This document shows, one piece after another, positions 1-7,016 of a stretch of DNA of 9,951 nt. The notes under the pieces were generated by a model. The model worked only from the letters and a program-made list of their open reading frames with translations. It searched no databases and was not told where the DNA came from. A program made the translations under genes and the position numbers. Position 1 is the first letter of the stretch. Each line of letters begins with the position of its first letter. Origin of the DNA: CAG-826 sp964546565 (lineage in GTDB: Bacteria > Bacillota_I > Bacilli_A > RFN20 > CAG-826). The DNA lies in the NCBI GenBank assembly GCA_964546565.1, contig CAZJKC010000052.1, positions 1-9,951 on the forward strand, in the 5' to 3' direction.

Positions 1-6
1 ATTCAT
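1..6 (-). CDS. start of a leftward gene truncated by the window edge
   Basis: On the minus strand an ATG lies at 6-4, preceded by AAAGGA at 20-15 with 8 bases of spacing, a normal ribosome binding site. Only Met-Asn can be read before the window ends, so the product is unknown. The other upstream ATGs (at 84 and 24) run into in-frame stops at 60-58 and 12-10, which makes the ATG at 6 the first one able to open a long frame. Its upstream region carries a G-tract promoter and a leader ORF, so the gene is probably under on/off and translational control. That this is a real gene is inferred from the control signals alone. Confidence 0.5.
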
Positions 7-57
7 TTCTCACGTCCTTTCCATATGAATTATTACTTTAATAGGTAAAAAAAGAAA

Positions 58-84
58 TTAACCAAAAGGAATTTTATAAAACAT
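58..84 (-). CDS. 8-codon leader ORF (MFYKIPFG) upstream of the truncated gene
   Basis: ATG at 84-82 opens an ORF of eight codons ending in TAA at 60-58. It follows AGGAGGTGA at 98-90, which matches nine consecutive bases of the ideal Shine-Dalgarno, with 8 bases between AGGAGG and the ATG. It is followed after 37 bases by the ribosome binding site of the main gene. Codons 5-7 contain UCCUUUU (70-64), which can pair with GAAAGGA (21-15) and so cover that downstream site. This layout resembles the leader peptides of translational attenuation (erm and cat genes are the known models). The peptide itself matches none I know. Chance occurrence of such a short ORF is possible; the strength of the Shine-Dalgarno is the main argument for it. 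Confidence 0.45.
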   Translation of the reverse strand: MFYKIPFG

Positions 85-104
85 AAGATTCACCTCCTAA
101 AACA

Positions 105-131
105 AATATATCCCCCCCCATGCTATGTCAA
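105..131 (-). promoter_or_regulatory. promoter of the left-edge gene with G8 in the spacer
   Basis: Reading leftward, a consensus TTGACA -35 (131-126) is followed by a 15-base spacer (TAGCAT, eight G, A) and TATATT (110-105). Upstream, 132-166 is very AT-rich and could serve as an UP element. A spacer of 15 is below the optimum of 17, so the G8 state shown here is probably weak; G9 or G10 would give 16 or 17. The predicted start lies near 98, at the edge of the leader Shine-Dalgarno, so the leader mRNA would have almost no untranslated 5' end. Confidence 0.6.
112..119 (-). repeat. homopolymeric G8 tract (C8 on the plus strand)
   Basis: A run of eight C on the plus strand stands alone in strongly AT-rich surroundings. 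Such runs gain or lose bases by slipped-strand mispairing. Its placement exactly between a -35 and a -10 element is the known arrangement of contingency promoters in other bacteria. Confidence 0.85.
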
Positions 132-153
132 GAGATTTTTAAACAAATTTATG

Positions 154-189
154 AAAAATAAAAAAACACTTAGATTTTTTGTCTAAGTG
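154..189 (-). terminator. intrinsic terminator of the ackA-nrnA unit
   Basis: A perfect 8-bp stem, CACTTAGA (189-182) with TCTAAGTG (174-167), encloses a 7-base loop. On the minus strand it is followed by TTTTTTTATTTTT (166-154). The plus-strand side lacks a comparable U run, so it acts leftward. It lies 177 bases past the nrnA stop. I find no gene in 190-366; the only structure there is a 14-bp palindrome (ATTCTTAAAAGAAT, 218-231) that AT-rich DNA could give by chance. Confidence 0.8.
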
Positions 190-366
190 CGTATTTTGTT
201 AATTAAAAGTGCCTTATATTCTTAAAAGAATTATCAATATGATACGTTTTGGAAAGTATATTATATCGAAAAAGAAATTCTAAAAAGAAAAGGAATTTAG
301 TTAATCAAGGGGGAAAAGATATATAAAATATAGATATGTTTTATAGCCCTTAATTATAGTTAAAAA

Positions 367-1368
367 CTAATTATGTGTAACAATTAAATTATCTAAATCA
401 TTAATTAAATTCGGCAATTCATCTAAAGAATAGATTTCGGCTCCTGAAGCTTGGTCATGACCTCCACCATTATACTTACGAGCTATTTCATTGACGGCAA
501 GATTCTTACTTCTAATAGATACTTTCCATCGATTATGAGCGCGGTCTTCCGTTATTGAACACCAAATTTCAATGCCTTGAATATTGGAAAATTGATTAAT
601 GTTTTCTTTACCGCGTTCAAAGGTGATTTGTAATTCATTTTGTATTTCTTCATTGAGTACATAATATGCAACACCATGTGCAGAAACATTAAAATGAGTG
701 AGAACATAAGCGGTAACACGTAAATCTTGAATATTTTTTTGATACATTTTTTGATATATATCTTTTGATAAATTAAAGCCAGTATTGATTAATAATTTAG
801 CAATTTCAAATGTATGAGTAGAGGTAGAATTAAATAAGAAACGCCCAGAGTCGCCCACTAAACCGCTATAAAGATATTGAGCGCAAGTTTGAGATACATA
901 ATATTCTTTTGGAAAACGAAATAGCATGTTCGCGACTAATTCACTTGCAGCTGCTAATTCGTCGGCAACGATATTAATATTTCCATAAGGCTCAACATTG
1001 GGATGATGGTCAATTTTTATTATATAATCTGCTTTCGAAAAGCGGCTATCGGATATTCTTTTTGTATCACCAGTGTCGACAACAATCGCTAAGAATTTTT
1101 GATTAAAATAATCATCGTCTAATGACTCCATAAAAGGATAAAGTCGTGGAGTAAAAACGACATGATTTTCACCAACAACATGGACATTTTTATAAGGGAA
1201 ATTATCTTTAATCCAAGTATATAGCCCTAATTGTGTTCCTAAAGCATCAAAGTCAGGTGTTTGATGACGAAATATAACGATATGGTCATATTCTTTTATT
1301 TTTTTTAGGACAGTTGCAAAGTCTTTTGTATATTGCTTTGTCACTGTTTTTATTAATAAACGATCCAT
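367..1368 (-). CDS. nrnA: DHH/DHHA1 phosphoesterase, NrnA-type oligoribonuclease / pAp phosphatase
   Basis: This 333-residue cytosolic protein belongs to the DHH family close to Bacillus NrnA (YtqI), which degrades 2-5 nt RNA fragments and dephosphorylates pAp, completing RNA turnover and sulfur metabolism. The N-terminal DHH domain shows HQTPDFDALG (residues 35-44, metal-binding His and Asp), VVDTGDT with Asp98, and the signature DHHP at 120-123, preceded by KI. GLVGDSGRF follows. The C-terminal DHHA1 domain ends with the substrate-binding GGGHDQASG (GGGH at 301-304). The length is slightly above the usual ~310-320. The start is the ATG at 1368; its ribosome binding site (GAGTGAT) is modest and lies in the 11-base gap after ackA, so translation may benefit from coupling. 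It stops at TAG. A c-di-AMP or pApA phosphodiesterase role (PDE2-like) is the main alternative within the same fold and cannot be excluded from sequence. Confidence 0.85.
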   Translation of the reverse strand: MDRLLIKTVTKQYTKDFATVLKKIKEYDHIVIFRHQTPDFDALGTQLGLYTWIKDNFPYKNVHVVGENHVVFTPRLYPFMESLDDDYFNQKFLAIVVDTGDTKRISDSRFSKADYIIKIDHHPNVEPYGNINIVADELAAASELVANMLFRFPKEYYVSQTCAQYLYSGLVGDSGRFLFNSTSTHTFEIAKLLINTGFNLSKDIYQKMYQKNIQDLRVTAYVLTHFNVSAHGVAYYVLNEEIQNELQITFERGKENINQFSNIQGIEIWCSITEDRAHNRWKVSIRSKNLAVNEIARKYNGGGHDQASGAEIYSLDELPNLINDLDNLIVTHN

Positions 1369-1379
1369 AGTATCACTCT

Positions 1380-2576
1380 TTATAATTTTAAAAGGCGAAC
1401 GGTATCGCGCGCAATCATGATTTCTTCATCGGTAGGTATAACTGCAACTTTGATTTTACTATCCGGTGTTGAAATAAGTTTTTCCGTTTTGCGTAATGGA
1501 GCATTAAGTTCTTTATCGATTTTCACACCAAAAGCACTTTCTAAAGGTGCACAAATGCGTTCACGATAATAACCGACATTTTCACCGATACCTGCTGAGA
1601 AAATAAGTAAATCACAACCACCTAAGCGAACATAGTATTGACCGATAAAATCTAAAACACGACGAATGAACATTTCATTAGCTAATATCGCGCGTTCATC
1701 ACCTTTTTCAACAGCCGCTAAAATATCACGGGTATCATTATGACCGCCAGAGATACCTTTTAATCCCGATTCATGATTAAAAATTTCATACATTTCTTCG
1801 ACACTTTTACCAGTACATTTGCAAGCATAGGACATGACTGAAGGATCGATATCGCCACAGCGAGTACCCATCATAATACCTCCTAAAGGAGTTAATCCCA
1901 TGGATGTCGCTACACATTTTCCATCTTTAATAGCGGATATGGAAGCACCACTTCCTAAATGACAAGTAATGATACGATTTTGACTATTTTTATCAAGATA
2001 TTTTTGACCAACAAGCGCTAAATAATTGTGCGATGTACCATGTGCACCATATCGTCTAATACCGTATTCCGTATAGTATTCATATGGAATTGGATATAGA
2101 TAATCAACGGGCGCCATTGTTTGATGATATGCCGTATCAAAAACGGCTACATTTCCAGTATTAGGTAATAACTTTTTAAAGGCTCTAAAGCCAATTAAAT
2201 GGGCACCATTATGAAGAGGCGCTAAAGGGATAAGCGATTCAATTTTAGCTTCGGTATCAGCGTCGAGAATGGCCGATTCACTGAAATATGATCCTCCTTG
2301 AACAATACGGTGACCAATTCCATTAATCTCATCGAGTGATTTGATTATTCCTTCGCTGAGAAGGTTTTCAATCAATAATTCGACTGCGCGTGAATGATCA
2401 AGAATTGGTGTAACAAATTCTTTCTTTCCATTTTTTGAGGAGATGGAAAAGATACCATCTTCATGACCAATACGATCAGCAATACCATTGCAAATAACAT
2501 TTTCGCTTGGCATATCATATAATTTAAATTTTAAAGACGAACTTCCGGCATTAACAGCCATGATTTTTGTAGACAT
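1380..2576 (-). CDS. ackA: acetate kinase
   Basis: AckA interconverts acetyl phosphate + ADP with acetate + ATP, the substrate-level ATP step of acetate fermentation, in the cytosol. The 398-residue product has the normal family length. The ASKHA-fold signatures are all present: NAGSSSLKF from Asn9, Arg90 (in GHRIVQGG), catalytic Asp147 (FDTAYH), His179 (YGAHGTSH), the phosphate-loop HLGSGASI, Arg239 (MGTRCGDIDP) and Glu384 (PTDEEIMIARD). These match the residues established as essential in Methanosarcina AckA, so the enzyme should be active. The common VVHGG motif reads IVQGG here. The frame is open up to 2618, but ATG 2576 is chosen because GGAGG sits 7 bases upstream (2588-2584) and the family consensus begins there. 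It is the first gene of a two-gene unit with nrnA; pta is not nearby. Confidence 0.96.
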   Translation of the reverse strand: MSTKIMAVNAGSSSLKFKLYDMPSENVICNGIADRIGHEDGIFSISSKNGKKEFVTPILDHSRAVELLIENLLSEGIIKSLDEINGIGHRIVQGGSYFSESAILDADTEAKIESLIPLAPLHNGAHLIGFRAFKKLLPNTGNVAVFDTAYHQTMAPVDYLYPIPYEYYTEYGIRRYGAHGTSHNYLALVGQKYLDKNSQNRIITCHLGSGASISAIKDGKCVATSMGLTPLGGIMMGTRCGDIDPSVMSYACKCTGKSVEEMYEIFNHESGLKGISGGHNDTRDILAAVEKGDERAILANEMFIRRVLDFIGQYYVRLGGCDLLIFSAGIGENVGYYRERICAPLESAFGVKIDKELNAPLRKTEKLISTPDSKIKVAVIPTDEEIMIARDTVRLLKL

Positions 2577-2601
2577 TTTTTTACCTCCGATTTCGTTAAA
2601 A

Positions 2602-2630
2602 ATTATAGCGATTTTCAATCGAAATGTAAA
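2602..2630 (-). promoter_or_regulatory. ackA promoter with an inverted repeat in the spacer
   Basis: TTTACA (2630-2625) and a perfect TATAAT (2607-2602) are separated by 17 bases; transcription should start near 2595, about 20 bases before the ATG. The spacer contains CGATT-GAA-AATCG (2621-2609), a perfect 5-bp inverted repeat with a 3-base centre that could be an operator. A TTGACT just upstream (2635-2630) is at the wrong distance (22 bases) to be the -35. Confidence 0.75.
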
Positions 2631-2640
2631 GTCAACACGC

Positions 2641-2677
2641 GATAATCGTTTTTTCTATGGATGATAGTTTTTCTTTG
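2641..2677. repeat. imperfect 19-base tandem repeat between divergent promoters
   Basis: GATAATCGTTTTTTCTATG (2641-2659) is followed directly by GATGATAGTTTTTCTTTG (2660-2677). They agree at 15 of 19 aligned positions with one gap. The period is close to two helical turns. The repeat sits upstream of the ackA -35 and runs into the glgB -35, where a shared regulator could bind. Confidence 0.5.
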
Positions 2678-2703
2678 TATAGATTTTATTTGTAGTATAT
2701 AAT
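2675..2703 (+). promoter_or_regulatory. promoter of the glgB-glgP-M42 unit
   Basis: A perfect TATAAT (2698-2703) lies 17 bases after TTGTAT (2675-2680), a weak -35 with only TTG conserved. The predicted start is near 2710, leaving a ~22-base leader with the ribosome binding site. The weak -35 fits a promoter that needs an activator, but that is inference. Confidence 0.6.
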
Positions 2704-2731
2704 AATATATATCGCATTGGAGGATTACGAA

Positions 2732-4570
2732 ATGGCTTACGGTCTACTATATGATTTCTATTTTGGACAAACAATTGAAGCTTATCGTTATTTTGGGGCT
2801 CATTTTGAAACTTGTGATGGCGTTTCCGGCGTTATTTTTCGCTTATATGCACCGCGCGCTGAAGATGTGTCCATCATTGGTGAATGGAATAATTGGGATG
2901 TTTGTGCCCATAAGATGAATAAAATTGATGATGGTGGGGTCTTTGAATTATTTATACCACATTTAACTAATTATCAATCATATAAATATCACTTTAAAAA
3001 CGCCAAAGGGAAATATGTTGATAAAGCTGACCCTTATGCTTTCTTTAGTGAATTACGTCCTAATTCTTGTTCTCGTTTATTTGATTATGAAGGCTTTATT
3101 TGGCACGATCAAAAATATATGGGAAAAAGAACTCGTAATTTTGATCGACCGATGAGTATTTATGAAATACATCTTGGTAGTTGGAAAGGGCAAGTAGATG
3201 GTCGCTATTTATCTTATGAGGAAATAGCGGATTATCTTATTCCATATGTTAAAGAACATGGTTTTACACATGTTGAAATAATGCCGATTACCCAATATCC
3301 ATTTGATGGTTCATGGGGATATCAAGCGACCGGATTTTATTCCGTTGATTCGCGATATGGTAATCCGATGCAATTGATGTCTTTTGTGGATCGTATGCAT
3401 CAAGCTGGTATTGGCGTCATTCTTGATTTTGTTTTGGTTCATTTTGCTATTGATAAGTATTCTTTAATACAATTTGATGGCACACGAATGTATGAATATT
3501 CTTCGCGTGGAAATACTTTTTCGCAATGGGGAAGTGCCATGTTTGATTTAGGAAAAGATCCAGTACGCTCATTTTTGATGTCGGCAATAAATTATTTTGT
3601 CACTTATTATCATTTTGATGGCGTTCGTCTTGATGCGGTAAGTAATATTATTTATTGGCATGGAGATACCACACGTGGTGTTAATAATGGAGCAATTGAA
3701 TTTATTAAACGATTAAATGGTAAGTTGCATGAGAAACATCCTGATGTGATGATTATTGCTGAGGATTCTTCCGCTTATCAAGGAGTGACAAAACCTTTAG
3801 AATATGGGGGACTTGGTTTTGATTATAAATGGGATTTAGGATGGATGAATGATACGTTAAAGTATTATGGTCTTGATCCGATTTATCGTAAGTATCATCA
3901 TAGTTATATTACTTTTTCGATGGCTTATTTTTATTCAGAAAACTTTTTATTACCCTTATCTCATGATGAAGTAGTTCATGGAAAAGGAACTTTGATTAAT
4001 AAAATGTGGGGTAATTATAATGAAAAATTTATGCAATTGCGGAACTTATATACCTATCAATGGTCGCATCCTGGTAAATTGTTAAACTTTATGGGAAATG
4101 AATTAGCGAGTTTTGATGAATGGAATGAGGAAAAATCATTGCCGTGGCGCTTAAAAACATATCCGATGCATGATTCGATGACACGTATGGTGAGGGACTT
4201 GAATTTAATATATCAACATGAAAAAGCTATGTATATGGAAGAATATAATAGCGTTCATTTTGAATGGCTAATGGTCGATAATGCTGAGCAAAGCGTTTTT
4301 TCCTTTTCACGAAAATATGGGCGTGATGTCCTCATATTTGTCTTTAATATGACCCCTAATTATTATGAATATTATGATATCGGCGTCAATGTTAAAGGAA
4401 CTTATGAAGAAATTTTTAACTCGGATAAAGATGTTTATAGTGGAAATAATCAATATAATGGGTTACCATTAACAACAACGGAGTATGGTCCGGAGAATCG
4501 CCCATATAAATTAACTATTAAGCTTGCAAGTTTTGCCGCATTAATATTAAAAAAGAAAACAAGAAAGTAG
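2732..4570 (+). CDS. glgB: 1,4-alpha-glucan (glycogen) branching enzyme
   Basis: GlgB cuts alpha-1,4 glucan chains and reattaches them through alpha-1,6 bonds, making branched glycogen in the cytosol. The 612-residue protein has an N-terminal CBM48-like beta domain (about 31-115, with RLYAPRAEDV and GEWNNWD), a GH13 (beta/alpha)8 catalytic domain (about 150-480) and a C-terminal all-beta domain. The conserved regions are intact: DFVLVHF (Asp232, His237), VRLDAVS with nucleophile Asp301, IIAEDSS with acid/base Glu344, and LSHDEVVHGKG with Asp412. It lacks the extra N-terminal module of the ~730-residue E. coli enzyme, as is usual in Bacillota. An in-frame TTG at 2717 would extend it by five residues, but it overlaps the GGAGG (2719-2723) that stands 8 bases before ATG 2732, so ATG 2732 is the start. 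First gene of the unit; glgP follows after 9 bases. Confidence 0.95.
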   Translation: MAYGLLYDFYFGQTIEAYRYFGAHFETCDGVSGVIFRLYAPRAEDVSIIGEWNNWDVCAHKMNKIDDGGVFELFIPHLTNYQSYKYHFKNAKGKYVDKADPYAFFSELRPNSCSRLFDYEGFIWHDQKYMGKRTRNFDRPMSIYEIHLGSWKGQVDGRYLSYEEIADYLIPYVKEHGFTHVEIMPITQYPFDGSWGYQATGFYSVDSRYGNPMQLMSFVDRMHQAGIGVILDFVLVHFAIDKYSLIQFDGTRMYEYSSRGNTFSQWGSAMFDLGKDPVRSFLMSAINYFVTYYHFDGVRLDAVSNIIYWHGDTTRGVNNGAIEFIKRLNGKLHEKHPDVMIIAEDSSAYQGVTKPLEYGGLGFDYKWDLGWMNDTLKYYGLDPIYRKYHHSYITFSMAYFYSENFLLPLSHDEVVHGKGTLINKMWGNYNEKFMQLRNLYTYQWSHPGKLLNFMGNELASFDEWNEEKSLPWRLKTYPMHDSMTRMVRDLNLIYQHEKAMYMEEYNSVHFEWLMVDNAEQSVFSFSRKYGRDVLIFVFNMTPNYYEYYDIGVNVKGTYEEIFNSDKDVYSGNNQYNGLPLTTTEYGPENRPYKLTIKLASFAALILKKKTRK

Positions 4571-4579
4571 GATTAAAAG

Positions 4580-7000
4580 ATGTACGATGAATTATTTGGA
4601 AGTAAGGAAGCATTTAAAAAAGAATTTGAAAGTCGTTTAGCTGCAAAATATGGTAATAACATTCAAAATTCGGATATTACAGAACGATATGATATTTTAG
4701 GAAGCATGGTTCGTGATTATGCTGGTGCTGATTGGCGAATGACTAATGAAACAGTCAAACAAGGGGAAAAAAGGCAATTAATTTATTTCTCTATGGAATT
4801 CTTAATTGGTCGTCTATTGATTAACAATATGATGAATCTTGGCATTTATGATATAGCTAAAGATGGTTTGTCGGAATTAGGATGCAATATTCATGATTTT
4901 GAAGAAGCAGAGACTGATGCTGGTTTAGGAAATGGTGGTTTAGGTCGCTTAGCTGCTTGCTTTTTAGATTCTATTGCCTCTTTAGGTTATCCCGGAAATG
5001 GCAATTGTATTCGTTATGAATATGGTTTTTTTAAACAAAAGATTAGCGATGGAAAACAAGTTGAAGTTCCTGACCAATGGCTTACCAATGGCAATGTTTG
5101 GGAAGTAAAGAAACCGAAACACGCTGTTGAAGTAAAATTCTATGGCCATGCCGAAACGTATCAAGATGATGATGGTAATATCCGTTCCCGAACTGTTGAT
5201 GCCGTATGTGTTAAAGCTGTTCCATATGATGTTTCAGTGATTGGATATCATAATCATGTTGCGAATTCTTTACGTTTGTGGAGTGCAGAACCTAGTTCAG
5301 AAAACTTACCAAGAAATCAAAAATTTGCTGATTATTTAACTACCTTAAAAGAATTATGCCATGGATTATATCCGGATGATTCCACAGAGAATGGTAAGAT
5401 ATTGCGTTTAAGACAACAGTATTTCTTAGTAAGTGCGGGCTTACAAAGTGCAATGCGTTCTCATATAAGACAATATGGTACTTTAGATAATTTTGCCGAT
5501 AAATATGTATTCCAATTAAATGATACCCATCCTATTTTAGCAATTCCTGAAATGATGCGTTTGTTGATGGATGAATATCATTATGGTTGGGATGAATCGT
5601 GGGCGCAAGTACAAAAATCAATGGCGTACACTAATCACACTATTATGGCAGAAGCCCTTGAAAAATGGCCTGTGAACTACGTACAACAACTTATTCCGAG
5701 ATGCTATATGATTATTGAAGAGATTAATCGCCGCTTCCATTTATTTTTGAATGCGAAAGGATTCTCCGAAGATCGTCGTCATAATGTGTCTATTATCAAA
5801 GATGGAATGATACATATGACTAACTTAGCAATTTATGCTTGTTTCTCAGTTAATGGTGTGGCGGCTTTACATACCAAAATATTAAAAGAAAACACATTTA
5901 AAGATTTTTATTCATTATTCCCAGAAAAATTTAATAATAAGACTAATGGTGTGACCCATCGTCGTTGGTTCTTATACGCTAATCCGAAATTAGCTAAATT
6001 GGTGACGGATATCATTGGTGAACAATGGATATTATCGCCGCAACATTTAGATGATTTATCAATGTATGTTAATGATGAAAAACTACAAAAAAAATTCCTT
6101 GAAATAAAGCAATTTAATAAAGATCGTTTAGCCGAATTTATTCGTAAGCATTATGATATTGAAATTGATTCGCATTCAATATTTGATGTGCAAATTAAAC
6201 GTTTGCATGCTTATAAACGACAATTGATGAATGTTTTCCATATTATGAGTCTTTATCTTCGAATGAAAGAAGATTCTTCTTTCAGAATTGCACCTCATAC
6301 TTTCATATTTGGAGCCAAAGCCGCTCCTAGCTATGCGTATGCGAAGAAAATCATTGAATTGATTTTGGATGTGGCACGTGTTGTCAATAATGATCCTGAA
6401 ATAAATAAGTATATGAAAGTTGTTTTCATGGAAAACTATGGTGTTACTTTAGCAGAATTGATCATTCCAGCAGCGGATATATCCGAACAAATATCAACAG
6501 CGGGTAAAGAAGCATCTGGAACATCCAATATGAAGTTTATGATGAATGGGGCGATTACATTAGGAACACTTGATGGGGCTAATGTGGAGATTGCTGATTT
6601 AGTTAAAGATGAAAATTGTGTTATCTTTGGATTAAAAGATTATGAAATCGAAAAATTAAGATGGGATGGTAGTTATCGTCCATGGGATATTTATAATAGC
6701 AATCCGTTAGTTAAAAAAGTCATTGATTCCTTAGTTAATGGTTATTGGGCGCAAGGAGACAATGATAAATATCGCATGATATTTGATGAAGTTATGTATC
6801 GTAATGATGAATACTTTATCTTAAAAGATTTTGATGCTTATGCGGAAGCATTTGATAAGATTTGTGCCCTTTATGAAGATCGCTTAGAATGGGCTAAAAA
6901 ATGTTTGATTAATATCGCAAAATCAGGTTATTTCTCTAGTGATCGGACTATTGAACAATATGCTCAAGAAATTTGGAAATTAGATAAAATTATATTTTAA
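4580..7000 (+). CDS. glgP: glycogen/starch alpha-glucan phosphorylase
   Basis: GlgP releases glucose 1-phosphate from the non-reducing ends of alpha-1,4 glucan using phosphate and PLP (GT35 family). At 806 residues it has the full bacterial length. Landmarks in order: FSMEFLIGR, DAGLGNGGLGRLAACFLDS (glycine loop), QLNDTHPILAIPE, TNHT..EALEKWP, NGVAALH, NKTNGVTHRRW, DVQIKRLHAYKRQ, and the PLP site EASGTSNMKF, where Lys652 should form the Schiff base. LGTLDGANVEI follows. All expected substrate and cofactor segments are present and no frameshift is visible. The N-terminus is short and lacks the phosphoserine region of animal enzymes, so control by phosphorylation is not expected. Its start has AGGA (4569-4572), which overlaps the glgB stop codon, 7 bases before the ATG, so the two genes are probably co-translated. 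A maltodextrin preference cannot be excluded. Confidence 0.96.
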   Translation: MYDELFGSKEAFKKEFESRLAAKYGNNIQNSDITERYDILGSMVRDYAGADWRMTNETVKQGEKRQLIYFSMEFLIGRLLINNMMNLGIYDIAKDGLSELGCNIHDFEEAETDAGLGNGGLGRLAACFLDSIASLGYPGNGNCIRYEYGFFKQKISDGKQVEVPDQWLTNGNVWEVKKPKHAVEVKFYGHAETYQDDDGNIRSRTVDAVCVKAVPYDVSVIGYHNHVANSLRLWSAEPSSENLPRNQKFADYLTTLKELCHGLYPDDSTENGKILRLRQQYFLVSAGLQSAMRSHIRQYGTLDNFADKYVFQLNDTHPILAIPEMMRLLMDEYHYGWDESWAQVQKSMAYTNHTIMAEALEKWPVNYVQQLIPRCYMIIEEINRRFHLFLNAKGFSEDRRHNVSIIKDGMIHMTNLAIYACFSVNGVAALHTKILKENTFKDFYSLFPEKFNNKTNGVTHRRWFLYANPKLAKLVTDIIGEQWILSPQHLDDLSMYVNDEKLQKKFLEIKQFNKDRLAEFIRKHYDIEIDSHSIFDVQIKRLHAYKRQLMNVFHIMSLYLRMKEDSSFRIAPHTFIFGAKAAPSYAYAKKIIELILDVARVVNNDPEINKYMKVVFMENYGVTLAELIIPAADISEQISTAGKEASGTSNMKFMMNGAITLGTLDGANVEIADLVKDENCVIFGLKDYEIEKLRWDGSYRPWDIYNSNPLVKKVIDSLVNGYWAQGDNDKYRMIFDEVMYRNDEYFILKDFDAYAEAFDKICALYEDRLEWAKKCLINIAKSGYFSSDRTIEQYAQEIWKLDKIIF

Positions 7001-7016
7001 AAAGGAGAATAGGAAA

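Noticed and set aside
218..231. 14-bp palindrome ATTCTTAAAAGAAT as an operator
   Set aside because: It is not near any promoter I can define and is within chance for AT-rich DNA.
2577..2618. 14-residue N-terminal extension of AckA
   Set aside because: It would span the GGAGG ribosome site and the predicted transcription start of ackA; the family consensus starts at ATG 2576.
2717..2731. TTG start giving GlgB five extra residues
   Set aside because: The TTG overlaps the GGAGG that serves ATG 2732, and has no ribosome site of its own.
4982..5164. 60-codon minus-strand frame
   Set aside because: It lies wholly inside the conserved glgP coding region on the opposite strand, with no ribosome site or family signature.
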